DNA of 64,000 nucleotides, taken from Salinilacustrithrix flava. GTDB taxonomy: Bacteria > Actinomycetota > Acidimicrobiia > Acidimicrobiales > Salinilacustritrichaceae. The notes below the pieces were generated by a model. That model worked only from the letters and a program-made list of their open reading frames with translations. It was not told where the DNA came from and did no database searches. Positions 16,604-23,569 of the stretch are shown here, piece after piece (within the stretch, counting starts at the first letter, position 1; every line of letters starts with the position of its first letter). The DNA lies in contig NZ_CP133888.1 in NCBI RefSeq assembly GCF_041228405.1, positions 2,108,001-2,172,000 of the forward strand, given 5' to 3'. The translations under genes were made by a program, and so were the position numbers.

Positions 16604-16962
16604 GCCGACACCATGGGGACCGGCTCGACCTGGGGGCCATGCTCCCGCTCGCGGGCGACGGCGTCCACTGGACGCTCGAGCAGGATGCCGATCTGAACGT
16701 GAACCTGGTGCACCTCGACCCGGGGCACGAGGTCGGCGCCCACGTGAACGACGCCGTCGACGTCCTGCTCGTCGGTCTCGACGGCACCGGCGAGGTCGAG
16801 GTCGACGACCACCGCCACGACCTGGCCCCCGGCGTCGCGCTGCACGTGGCCAAGGGCGCCCGCCGCCGAACCCGGGCCGGCGGACTGGGGTTCACCTACC
16901 TCACCGTCCACCGGCGCCGCGCCGGTCCCGCGATCGGTCCGCCCCGCGAGCAGCGCACCTGA
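16600..16962 (+). CDS. Small cupin-domain protein
   Basis: 120 residues forming a single cupin barrel: PGHEVGAHVND gives the first histidine pair, and DLAPGVALHVAKGARR the second motif. Its ATG overlaps the upstream stop (ATGA at 16600-16603), so it is co-translated with the membrane protein. Cupins of this size bind a metal and act as dioxygenases, isomerases or ligand sensors; no activity can be assigned. With the divergent Fe-S-type regulator it forms a compact three-gene module. Confidence 0.7.
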   Translation: MSRHHGDRLDLGAMLPLAGDGVHWTLEQDADLNVNLVHLDPGHEVGAHVNDAVDVLLVGLDGTGEVEVDDHRHDLAPGVALHVAKGARRRTRAGGLGFTYLTVHRRRAGPAIGPPREQRT

Positions 16963-17029
16963 CCGGTGTCGGTGGGCGCTGTGACGGAGTGCTCTTCACC
17001 GCCGAGGCGCGCCGGGGGACGCTCGCCCC

Positions 17030-18544
17030 ATGGCTGCGATCACGCCTCCACCCCCACCACCGGCACCGGGTCGCGGGTCGTCGCTGAGCGCCGGACGCGT
17101 CGTCCTGGTCGTCATCGGCTCCCTCGCCGCTCTCGTCGGCTTCGCCCTGCTCGTCTCCGGCGCCGTCCTCGGCTGGGCCCACGGCACCCAGCGTGACGAC
17201 GCCGGCTTCTACGCGACCGGTTCGCACCCGATCGAGAGCGCCGACCATGCCGTGACGTCGGAGCACATCGACCTCGGCCTCGACGTGCGCGAGGGCGACT
17301 GGGTCCCGTTCGACGACCTCGGCACCGTGCGGATCGAGGCCACCGCACCAGACGGCGCGGACCTGTTCGTGGGCATCGGCCCCAGCCGCGACGTGGACGG
17401 GTACCTCGACGGCGTCGCCCACCACCGGGTCGACGAGGTCTCGATGCGCCCGTTCGAGGTCGACTACCGAACCGTCGCCGGCGAGGCCACCCCGCCGCCG
17501 CCGACCGAGCAGCCCTTCTGGGCGGCCAGCGCGACGGGGGAGGACCTGCGCTGGGACGTCGAGGACGGGGACTGGACCGTCGTCGTCATGAACCCGGACG
17601 GGAGCGCCGGCGTGCGCGCCGACGTCTCCGTCGGCATCAAGACCGACCTCCTCGCGCCGATCGCCATCGGCCTCGCCGTCGCCGGGCTGCTGTCCCTGGT
17701 CGTCGGGGCCGTGCTCCTCATCGCCGGGCTCCGCAACGCGACCCCGGTGCCTCCGGCCTCCGGGGTCGTCGGCGCGCCGGAAGCGACCGCTCCGGCGTCA
17801 GCCGCCGACCCGGCCCGCGCCTACCCGGCGCGACTGGATGCGAGCCTCGACGAGCCGCTCAGCCGCTGGCTGTGGCTGGTCAAGTTCGTCCTCGTCATCC
17901 CGCACGTCGTGGTGCTTGCGTTCCTCTGGGTCGCGGCCTTCGTCCTCACGGTCGTGGCGGGGGTGGCGATCCTGTTCACCGGTCGCTATCCCCGCCCGCT
18001 GTTCGACTTCAACGTCGGGGTCATGCGCTGGACGTGGCGGGTCGGCTACTACTCCTTCGCCGCGTTCGGCACCGACCGCTACCCGCCGTTCCGCCTGGCC
18101 CGCGAGCCCGAGTACCCGGCGGACTTCGACGTCGCCTACCCCGAGCGCCTGTCCCGGGGGCTCGTCCTGGTGAAGTGGTGGCTGCTGGCGCTGCCCCACC
18201 TCGTGATCGTGTCGATCTTCTCGGGTGGCTGGAGCGCCGGCGCGGATGACGACTGGCGGATCGTCGGCGGCGGCGGGCTGATCGGCGTCGTCGCCCTGAT
18301 CGGCGTGGTGGTGCTCGCGTTCCGGGGCCGCTACCCGCGGGAGCTGTTCCACTTCGTCATGGGGCTGAACCGCTGGTGCTTCCGGGTGCTGGCCTACGTC
18401 GCGCTGATGCGGGACGAGTACCCCCCGTTCCGCTTCGACGGCGGTGGGGCGGATCCGGGCACGGATCCCGGCGCTCCCGACCCCTCGGGGTCGCCTCCTC
18501 AGCGGAGCACGACCACCCGGGTGCCGATGGGGGCCCAGGCGTAG
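17030..18544 (+). CDS. DUF4389 domain membrane protein
   Basis: 504 residues. A proline-rich cytosolic start is followed by a helix (~25-50), an extracytoplasmic domain (~55-205), a second helix (~208-230), and two DUF4389 units. Each unit has WLWLVKFVLVIPHVVV / LVLVKWWLLALPHLVI helices followed by FTGRYPRPLFDFNVGVMRW or FRGRYPRELFHFVMGLNRW. The function of the family is unknown. ATG has GACGCT 6 nt upstream with no Shine-Dalgarno site. Its last 46 bp overlap the convergent L,D-transpeptidase gene. Confidence 0.75.
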   Translation: MAAITPPPPPPAPGRGSSLSAGRVVLVVIGSLAALVGFALLVSGAVLGWAHGTQRDDAGFYATGSHPIESADHAVTSEHIDLGLDVREGDWVPFDDLGTVRIEATAPDGADLFVGIGPSRDVDGYLDGVAHHRVDEVSMRPFEVDYRTVAGEATPPPPTEQPFWAASATGEDLRWDVEDGDWTVVVMNPDGSAGVRADVSVGIKTDLLAPIAIGLAVAGLLSLVVGAVLLIAGLRNATPVPPASGVVGAPEATAPASAADPARAYPARLDASLDEPLSRWLWLVKFVLVIPHVVVLAFLWVAAFVLTVVAGVAILFTGRYPRPLFDFNVGVMRWTWRVGYYSFAAFGTDRYPPFRLAREPEYPADFDVAYPERLSRGLVLVKWWLLALPHLVIVSIFSGGWSAGADDDWRIVGGGGLIGVVALIGVVVLAFRGRYPRELFHFVMGLNRWCFRVLAYVALMRDEYPPFRFDGGGADPGTDPGAPDPSGSPPQRSTTTRVPMGAQA

Positions 18545-19389
18545 AGGGCCTGGGCCTTGTGGTCGGCCTGGCGGACGCAGCCCGAGGAGCGGTAGGAGCC
18601 GAGCTGGGCCTCGGTCTGCAGGGGGCGGCCGTAGGCGTCGCGCGGGATGGAGTGGAACCCGATGGCGAGGCGGCTGCCGTGGGCGAAGCGGACCATCCAC
18701 TTCATGGTGATGCCGTCGTGGCCGGCCCAGGCGTTCTCGGACTTGGAGTACACCGAGTAGCTGCCCGGCGCAGGGACACCGGCCTTCCCCGAGACCAGGT
18801 ACGTGTCGACGACCAGGTTGTGGCTGTCGACCATCCAGACCCGGTGCGCGCTGTTCCCGTAGACGATGCGCTTGCCCGAGCCGCTGTTGGCGGGCGCCTT
18901 CGGCCACGGTGCCGGCGCGACGGGCGGGGCCGTGCCGGTCGAGGCGACCAGCTCCGGGCTCTCGGAGAAGCTGACCACCAGCGCGGCGCGGGGGTAGCCC
19001 CGGCTCAGCTCGCCCTGCCAGTAGGCCGCGCCATCCGGGTCCGCCGGCCGGCCCAGGACGTTGCGGTAGAGCAGGTCCACGAAGGTGGCGTCGTCGGGGC
19101 TGCCGACCGTGGCCCGCCACTCCGACGACGTCATGAAGTGCTCGGCCAGCGTGGTCAGCGGCAGGCCGCGGCGGTACAGGTCGACCCAGTACAGGAAGCC
19201 CTGGGCATCGGGGGTCCGGTCGAACGTGGCCTGGTAGAGCCGCACGACCGAGTCGCTCACCCCGGCGGGGATCTCGCTCGACGGTGCCGCTGGAGCCGTC
19301 GGTGCGGCGCTGGCCGGAGCCGTGCCCAGCAGGGTCGTCAGCAGCAGCGCCGCCAGGCATGTGATCACGGTCCGCCTCGTCCACCTCAC
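18499..19389 (-). CDS. Secreted DUF4214-L,D-transpeptidase (YkuD)
   Basis: 296 residues. A signal peptide (RRTVITCLAALLL, cleaved near ASA-AP) is followed by a DUF4214 unit (about 45-140; RLYQATFDRTPDAQGFLYWVD, with the RxPDxxGxxYW pattern repeated as GRPADPDGAAYWQ) and a YkuD domain (~165-296) with FHSIP and the catalytic SSGCVR motif, Cys271. YkuD enzymes make 3-3 cross-links in peptidoglycan outside the membrane. DUF4214 is usually found in surface or S-layer-type proteins, so the pairing suggests a wall-anchored cross-linker. The GTG start has CATGCT 6 nt upstream. The 3' end overlaps the DUF4389 gene by 46 bp. Confidence 0.8.
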   Translation of the reverse strand: MRWTRRTVITCLAALLLTTLLGTAPASAAPTAPAAPSSEIPAGVSDSVVRLYQATFDRTPDAQGFLYWVDLYRRGLPLTTLAEHFMTSSEWRATVGSPDDATFVDLLYRNVLGRPADPDGAAYWQGELSRGYPRAALVVSFSESPELVASTGTAPPVAPAPWPKAPANSGSGKRIVYGNSAHRVWMVDSHNLVVDTYLVSGKAGVPAPGSYSVYSKSENAWAGHDGITMKWMVRFAHGSRLAIGFHSIPRDAYGRPLQTEAQLGSYRSSGCVRQADHKAQALYAWAPIGTRVVVLR

Positions 19390-19430
19390 GGCGCCAGCAT
19401 GCCAGAGGGGGTCGCGGGTAGAGGAAGTCC

Positions 19431-19679
19431 ATGACCATCGCCTTGACCATCGCAATCGCCGTGCTCCTGACCGTCGTGATGCTGCTCGTGGCACGGGCCG
19501 GCGGGCGCAAGCACCAGGAGGACCTCAGCGGCCACGGGTCGGCAATCCCCGATGGCGACGAGCGTGGCCGGCCGGCCCAGCCCCGGTCCGACCGCCCTGC
19601 CGGTCCCGACGCCGAGCCGATGGGCGTCGCCGATGCCGGTGATCCCTCGGTGGATCCCGACGCCGAGCGCCGCCACTGA
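19431..19679 (+). CDS. Small single-helix membrane protein, unknown
   Basis: 82 residues: one hydrophobic helix (2-21) followed by an acidic, proline-rich, low-complexity tail with repeated D-A/P-D patterns. An AGAGGA site lies upstream of the ATG. I do not recognise a family. It sits 22 bp before the hydrolase gene on the same strand. Coding status rests on the helix and ribosome site, so it could be spurious. Confidence 0.45.
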   Translation: MTIALTIAIAVLLTVVMLLVARAGGRKHQEDLSGHGSAIPDGDERGRPAQPRSDRPAGPDAEPMGVADAGDPSVDPDAERRH

Positions 19680-19701
19680 GCCCGTCGTAGCGTCTGCGGC
19701 C

Positions 19702-20508
19702 ATGGCCGACGACGCACTGACCGACTTCGAACGGACCACCTTCACCCACGCCGGCACGGCGCGCGACGTGTTCCGGCTCGGCTCCGGGCCGGCGGTGGTG
19801 GTCATCGCCGAGATGCCCGGCATCACGCCGAAGGTCGCCGAGTTCGCCAGACGGGTCGCCGCCATCGGGTGCACGGCCGTGCTGCCGCACCTCTTCGGGG
19901 AGCCGGGTCGCGACCCGGCGCCGAACGGCAAGCCGGACCTGCGCTACATGCTGACGAGCATGGTGCCGGCGTGCATCTCCAAGGAGTTCACGGTGTGGGC
20001 GACCGGGAGGACGTCACCGGTCATCGATTGGCTGCGAGCGCTGGCGGCCGCCGAGCACGAGCGCTGCGGCGGACCCGGCGTGGGCGCCATCGGCATGTGC
20101 TTCACCGGCGGCTTCGCCCTGGCGATGGCGACCGACGACCGGCTCCTCGCGCCCGTCCTGTCGCAGCCGTCGATGCCGATCGCGCTGACGGCGTCGCGGA
20201 AGGCGACGATCGACATCAGCCCGGAGGACCTGGCGGTCGTGAAGCGTCGCTGTGCCGACGGCCTCGAGGTGCTGGGGCTGCGCTTCCGTTCGGACCGCCT
20301 CGTGCCCTCCGAGCGGTTCCGCTTCCTCGAGCGCGAGCTGGGTCCGGCGTTCCGGGCGGTGGAGCTGGACGACGACGCGGCGAACCCCGATGCGGCGATG
20401 TCGCCGCACTCCGTGGTCACCGAGCACCTCGTCGACGAGCCGGGGCAGCCCACCCGCCAGGCCCTCGACGACGTGCTCGAGCTGTTCCGGAGCCGCCTGC
20501 TCCCGTGA
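19702..20508 (+). CDS. Dienelactone hydrolase family protein
   Basis: 268 residues, alpha/beta hydrolase fold. The family triad is visible: nucleophile Cys133 in GMCFTGGFAL, Glu36 in AEMPG (which activates the Cys in known enzymes) and a C-terminal His in MSPHSVV or TEHL. Dienelactone hydrolases open lactone rings in chloroaromatic degradation, but many homologues act on other esters. No catechol genes are nearby. ATG is preceded by TAGCGT and an 8-nt gap, a probable leaderless start. Confidence 0.8.
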   Translation: MADDALTDFERTTFTHAGTARDVFRLGSGPAVVVIAEMPGITPKVAEFARRVAAIGCTAVLPHLFGEPGRDPAPNGKPDLRYMLTSMVPACISKEFTVWATGRTSPVIDWLRALAAAEHERCGGPGVGAIGMCFTGGFALAMATDDRLLAPVLSQPSMPIALTASRKATIDISPEDLAVVKRRCADGLEVLGLRFRSDRLVPSERFRFLERELGPAFRAVELDDDAANPDAAMSPHSVVTEHLVDEPGQPTRQALDDVLELFRSRLLP

Positions 20509-20547
20509 GCGCGACCGGGTGGCCGGCGGGCCGCGACGACCTGAGGC

Positions 20548-21003
20548 TCAGGAGGCCGTGTCGCCGTCGCCCGGCTTCATGAGGTCGGCGAGCTGCTTGA
20601 GCGAGCGCTCGTTGCGCACGTGCGTCGGCGGGTCGAGGGCCGGGCGCAGCAGGCCGCCGGCCCGCACCGCCGGCTCCTCCTGCAGCGTCAGCACGGTGCC
20701 TCCCTGGGGCGTGGGCACCAGCGTGAAGGTGACGATGCCCTGCACGATGGGTGTCGCCTTCACCTTGAGCACCAGGCGCCGCGGCGGGTCGCACTCGAGG
20801 ATCTCGGAGGTGTCGTCCACCTTCAGCGGACCGAACCCGACCGTGTGGTGGAACCTGGAGCCGACGGACGGCCAGTGGTCGTCCACGTCTCGCATCTTGC
20901 TCGCTCCCAGGAGCCACTTCGGGTACTCCCACGGGGTCAGGAGGTGCTCGAACACGGCTTCCGGGGGCAGGGTCGAGCGCACGGAGTTGATCGCCATCGC
21001 CAT
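20548..21003 (-). CDS. SRPBCC family protein
   Basis: 151 residues of the START/Bet v1-like fold: N-terminal strand AINSVRSTLPPEAVFEHLLTPWEYPKWL, then a beta sheet (SRFHHTVGFGPLKVDDTSEILECDPPRRLVLKV) and a C-terminal helix. Such proteins bind hydrophobic ligands or act as cyclases; function is not predictable here. ATG at 20997 is a possible later start. It diverges from the LigD-type gene across 85 bp and converges on the dienelactone hydrolase gene. Confidence 0.75.
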   Translation of the reverse strand: MAMAINSVRSTLPPEAVFEHLLTPWEYPKWLLGASKMRDVDDHWPSVGSRFHHTVGFGPLKVDDTSEILECDPPRRLVLKVKATPIVQGIVTFTLVPTPQGGTVLTLQEEPAVRAGGLLRPALDPPTHVRNERSLKQLADLMKPGDGDTAS

Positions 21004-21088
21004 CCGTTACCCCGAGGCGCAGACGGCGAGTCCGATCGCGGTCCGCATCGGGTAGAGCACCGGCGCACGCCGACGAGGGAGCACGCCG

Positions 21089-22711
21089 ATGGCCCCCAAC
21101 GACCGCAGCCCTCGACTGCGGGACTACGACGCCAAGCGGGACTTCGAGCGCACACCGGAGCCACCCGGTGCGGCGTCGGCATCGGCTGCTCCCGATGGTC
21201 TCCGGTTCGTCGTCCAGCGCCACCGCGCCTCCCGCCTGCACTACGACCTGCGCCTGGAGCTCGACGGGACCCTCCTCAGCTGGGCCGTGCCGAAGGGACC
21301 GACCCTGGACCCCGGCGCGCGCCGGCTGGCGGTGGAGGTCGAGGACCACCCCATCGAGTACGCCGACTTCGAGGGCGTGATCCCCGCGGGCGAGTACGGC
21401 GGCGGCGACGTCATCGTCTGGGACCGCGGCACGTGGCAGCCAGCCGACGGCGCCGACCCCCGCCGACAGCTCGCCGACGGCTCGCTGCACTTCGACGTGG
21501 AGGCCGAGAAGCTGCGAGGGCGGTTCGTCCTCGTGCGCAAGGGCCGTGGCGACGGTGGGGGCAAGCCCCAGTGGTTGCTGCTCCACAAGCGCGACGACGA
21601 CGCAGTCGAGGGCTGGGACCCCGAGGAGCACCCGCGGTCGGTGCTGAGCGGTCGCACCAACGACCAGGTGGCAGCAGAACCCGACCTGGTGTGGCACAGC
21701 GACCGGCCCGCCGATGAGGCCGCCGAGGTCACCGACTCCGGCAGGCGCCGTGTCGGCTTCGAAGCGGTGGACGAGCGTGCGCTCCGAGCGCTGGACGGGC
21801 TCGGTCCGGACGGGACGTGGGAGCTGCAGGGTCGCGCCCTGAAGGTCACCAACCTCGACAAGGTGCTGTTCCCCGGCCGGGACGACGACGCGGCGCCGGT
21901 GACCAAGCGGGAGCTGCTCGCCTACCACGCCCGGATCGCCCCGTGGATGCTGCCCTACCTGCACGACCGCCCGGTGAACATGCACCGCTACCCGAACGGC
22001 GCCGGAGCGAAGGGCTTCTGGCAGAAGGCGGTCCCGGCCGGCGCGCCCGACTGGCTCACGCAGTGGCGCAACGAGGCCGCCGACGAGGGGGAGACCGAGT
22101 GCTACGCGGTGCTCGACGGCGCACCGTCGCTGGTGTGGGCGGCGAACCTCGCCGCCTTCGAGCTCCACCCCTGGACGTCCACCGCCGACCGGCCCGACCG
22201 TCCGAGCTGGGCGCTCATCGACGTGGACCCCGGTCCGGAGACCACGCCCGAGGAGCTGCTGCTGCTGGTGCGCTTGCACCGCACCGCGCTGCAGCACCTC
22301 GACGTCGCGGCGTGCCCCAAGACGAGCGGGCGGCGAGGCTTCCAGATCTGGATCCCTGTCGAGCAGCGCTACACGTTCGCCGAGACCCGCGAGTGGGTGG
22401 AGGCCCTCTCCAAGGCGATCGGGCGGACCGTGCCCGAGCTGGTCAGCTGGAAGTGGCAGAAGGAGGACCGGGGCGGCCTCGCTCGGCTCGACTACACGCA
22501 GAACGCGATCAACAAGACGCTGGTCGCCCCGTTCAGCGTGCGACCGGCTCCCGGCGCTCCGGTGTCGATGCCCATCACGTGGGACGAGCTCGACGATCCG
22601 GCCCTCACCTCGCACCGGTGGACGGTGCGCACCGCGCTCGAGCGCCTGGAGGAGCGGGGTGACCCGCTGGCCGATCTCATCGGCCGGCCCCAGGTGCTCC
22701 CGAAGCTCTGA
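21089..22711 (+). CDS. ligD: LigD-type DNA repair protein: 3'-phosphoesterase plus polymerase, no ligase
   Basis: 540 residues. Residues 1-200 are the 3'-phosphoesterase domain: His45, His51, Asp53 and Arg55 (in RHRASRLHYDLRLE) and His87 (VEDHPIEYADFEGVIP) match the known catalytic set. Residues ~245-530 are the primase-like polymerase: metal aspartates Asp378 and Asp380 (LIDVDPGP) and Asp468 (LDYTQN). These activities trim 3' ends and add (ribo)nucleotides in non-homologous end joining. The ATP-dependent ligase domain of classical LigD is absent, and domain order is PE-POL rather than the mycobacterial POL-PE-LIG. Neither Ku nor a ligase is in the window. ATG has GGGAG 8 nt upstream. Confidence 0.85.
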   Translation: MAPNDRSPRLRDYDAKRDFERTPEPPGAASASAAPDGLRFVVQRHRASRLHYDLRLELDGTLLSWAVPKGPTLDPGARRLAVEVEDHPIEYADFEGVIPAGEYGGGDVIVWDRGTWQPADGADPRRQLADGSLHFDVEAEKLRGRFVLVRKGRGDGGGKPQWLLLHKRDDDAVEGWDPEEHPRSVLSGRTNDQVAAEPDLVWHSDRPADEAAEVTDSGRRRVGFEAVDERALRALDGLGPDGTWELQGRALKVTNLDKVLFPGRDDDAAPVTKRELLAYHARIAPWMLPYLHDRPVNMHRYPNGAGAKGFWQKAVPAGAPDWLTQWRNEAADEGETECYAVLDGAPSLVWAANLAAFELHPWTSTADRPDRPSWALIDVDPGPETTPEELLLLVRLHRTALQHLDVAACPKTSGRRGFQIWIPVEQRYTFAETREWVEALSKAIGRTVPELVSWKWQKEDRGGLARLDYTQNAINKTLVAPFSVRPAPGAPVSMPITWDELDDPALTSHRWTVRTALERLEERGDPLADLIGRPQVLPKL

Positions 22712-22745
22712 CGGTCCGGTGCCCGGGCCTGCGTATGGTGACGCC

Positions 22746-23498
22746 GTGGCTGGGGAGGCGGACCTGTCGGGGGAGTGGGCGGCGTTTGCCCCCGAGTGGA
22801 TCGAGCGGATGGCCGCCGGTCGCGATCGGGCCCGGGAGGGCCTGCTCGACGACTGGATGCTCGAGGTCGTCGGCGACGTGGCCGGGCGCTCGGTGATCGA
22901 CCTCGGCTGCGGCGAGGGCCGCTTCTGCCGGATGCTCGCGGCCCGCGGCGCCCGGACCCTCGGGGTCGACCTGCAGCCGGCGTTCGTCGAGCACGCCCGC
23001 AGGCTCGTCGGCCCGTCGGAGACCTACGAGCTCGGCGACCTGCAGTCCCTCACCGGCGTGGCCGACGCATCCTTCGACCTCGCTGTGTCCCACATCTCGC
23101 TGGTGGACGTGCCAGACGAGGCCGCCGCGGTCCGCGAGGCGTTCCGCGTCCTCGTGCCCGGCGGTCGCTTCGTGGTCTGCAACCTGGCGCCGATGGCCAC
23201 CGCCGCGCTGGGCGACGACCCCTGGGTCCGCCGGCCCGACCGCAGCAAGGTCCACTACGTGCTCGACGACTACGCCGACGAGGGCCCGCGCGACATCCCG
23301 TTCCCCTCGGGGCACCGCATCACCAACCACCACCGGATGCTGAGCACGACGATCAACGGGTTCCTCGACGCCGGCTTCCATCTGCGCCGCCTGCACGAGC
23401 CGCTGCCGGACGAGGCGCAGCTGGCCCGGGTGCCCGACAACGAGGACCTCCTCCGGGTCCCGATCTTCGTGATCTACGACCTGCGCAAGCCGCACTGA
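22746..23498 (+). CDS. Class I SAM-dependent methyltransferase
   Basis: 250 residues. The SAM-binding motif DLGCGEG (52-58), the acidic LGVDLQPAF strand end and the FDLAVSHISLVDVPD motif place it in the Methyltransf_11/25 group. The C-terminal half has HRITNHHRMLSTTINGFLDAGF, common in small-molecule methyltransferases. Substrate unknown. The GTG start has TATGGT exactly 6 nt upstream, so the message is probably leaderless. It lies 34 bp after ligD. Confidence 0.8.
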   Translation: MAGEADLSGEWAAFAPEWIERMAAGRDRAREGLLDDWMLEVVGDVAGRSVIDLGCGEGRFCRMLAARGARTLGVDLQPAFVEHARRLVGPSETYELGDLQSLTGVADASFDLAVSHISLVDVPDEAAAVREAFRVLVPGGRFVVCNLAPMATAALGDDPWVRRPDRSKVHYVLDDYADEGPRDIPFPSGHRITNHHRMLSTTINGFLDAGFHLRRLHEPLPDEAQLARVPDNEDLLRVPIFVIYDLRKPH

Positions 23499-23506
23499 TC
23501 CAGGGA

Positions 23507-23521
23507 TTTCGGTGTCCGAAA
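23507..23521 (+). terminator. Small hairpin after methyltransferase gene
   Basis: TTTCGG-TGT-CCGAAA, a perfect 6-bp stem with 3-nt loop, begins 9 nt after the methyltransferase stop; flanking GGAT and ATCC could extend it past a 2-nt bulge. It likely isolates the HNH gene promoter from read-through. Confidence 0.5.
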
Positions 23522-23533
23522 CATCCGGTTTCC

Positions 23534-23563
23534 TTGCACGAACGTGTGTTCGCTCGCGAGGGT
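23534..23563 (+). promoter_or_regulatory. SOS-type promoter of the HNH gene
   Basis: TTGCAC (23534-23539) and GAGGGT (23558-23563) are 18 bp apart, and the ATG follows after 6 nt, implying a leaderless transcript. A LexA-type palindrome occupies the spacer. Confidence 0.55.
23539..23552. promoter_or_regulatory. LexA (SOS) box
   Basis: CGAACGTGTGTTCG matches the actinobacterial SOS box core CGAAC-N4-GTTCG in every fixed position. It sits between the putative -35 and -10 of the DUF222/HNH gene, the classic place for LexA repression. Confidence 0.8.
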
Positions 23564-23569
23564 GGGGGC

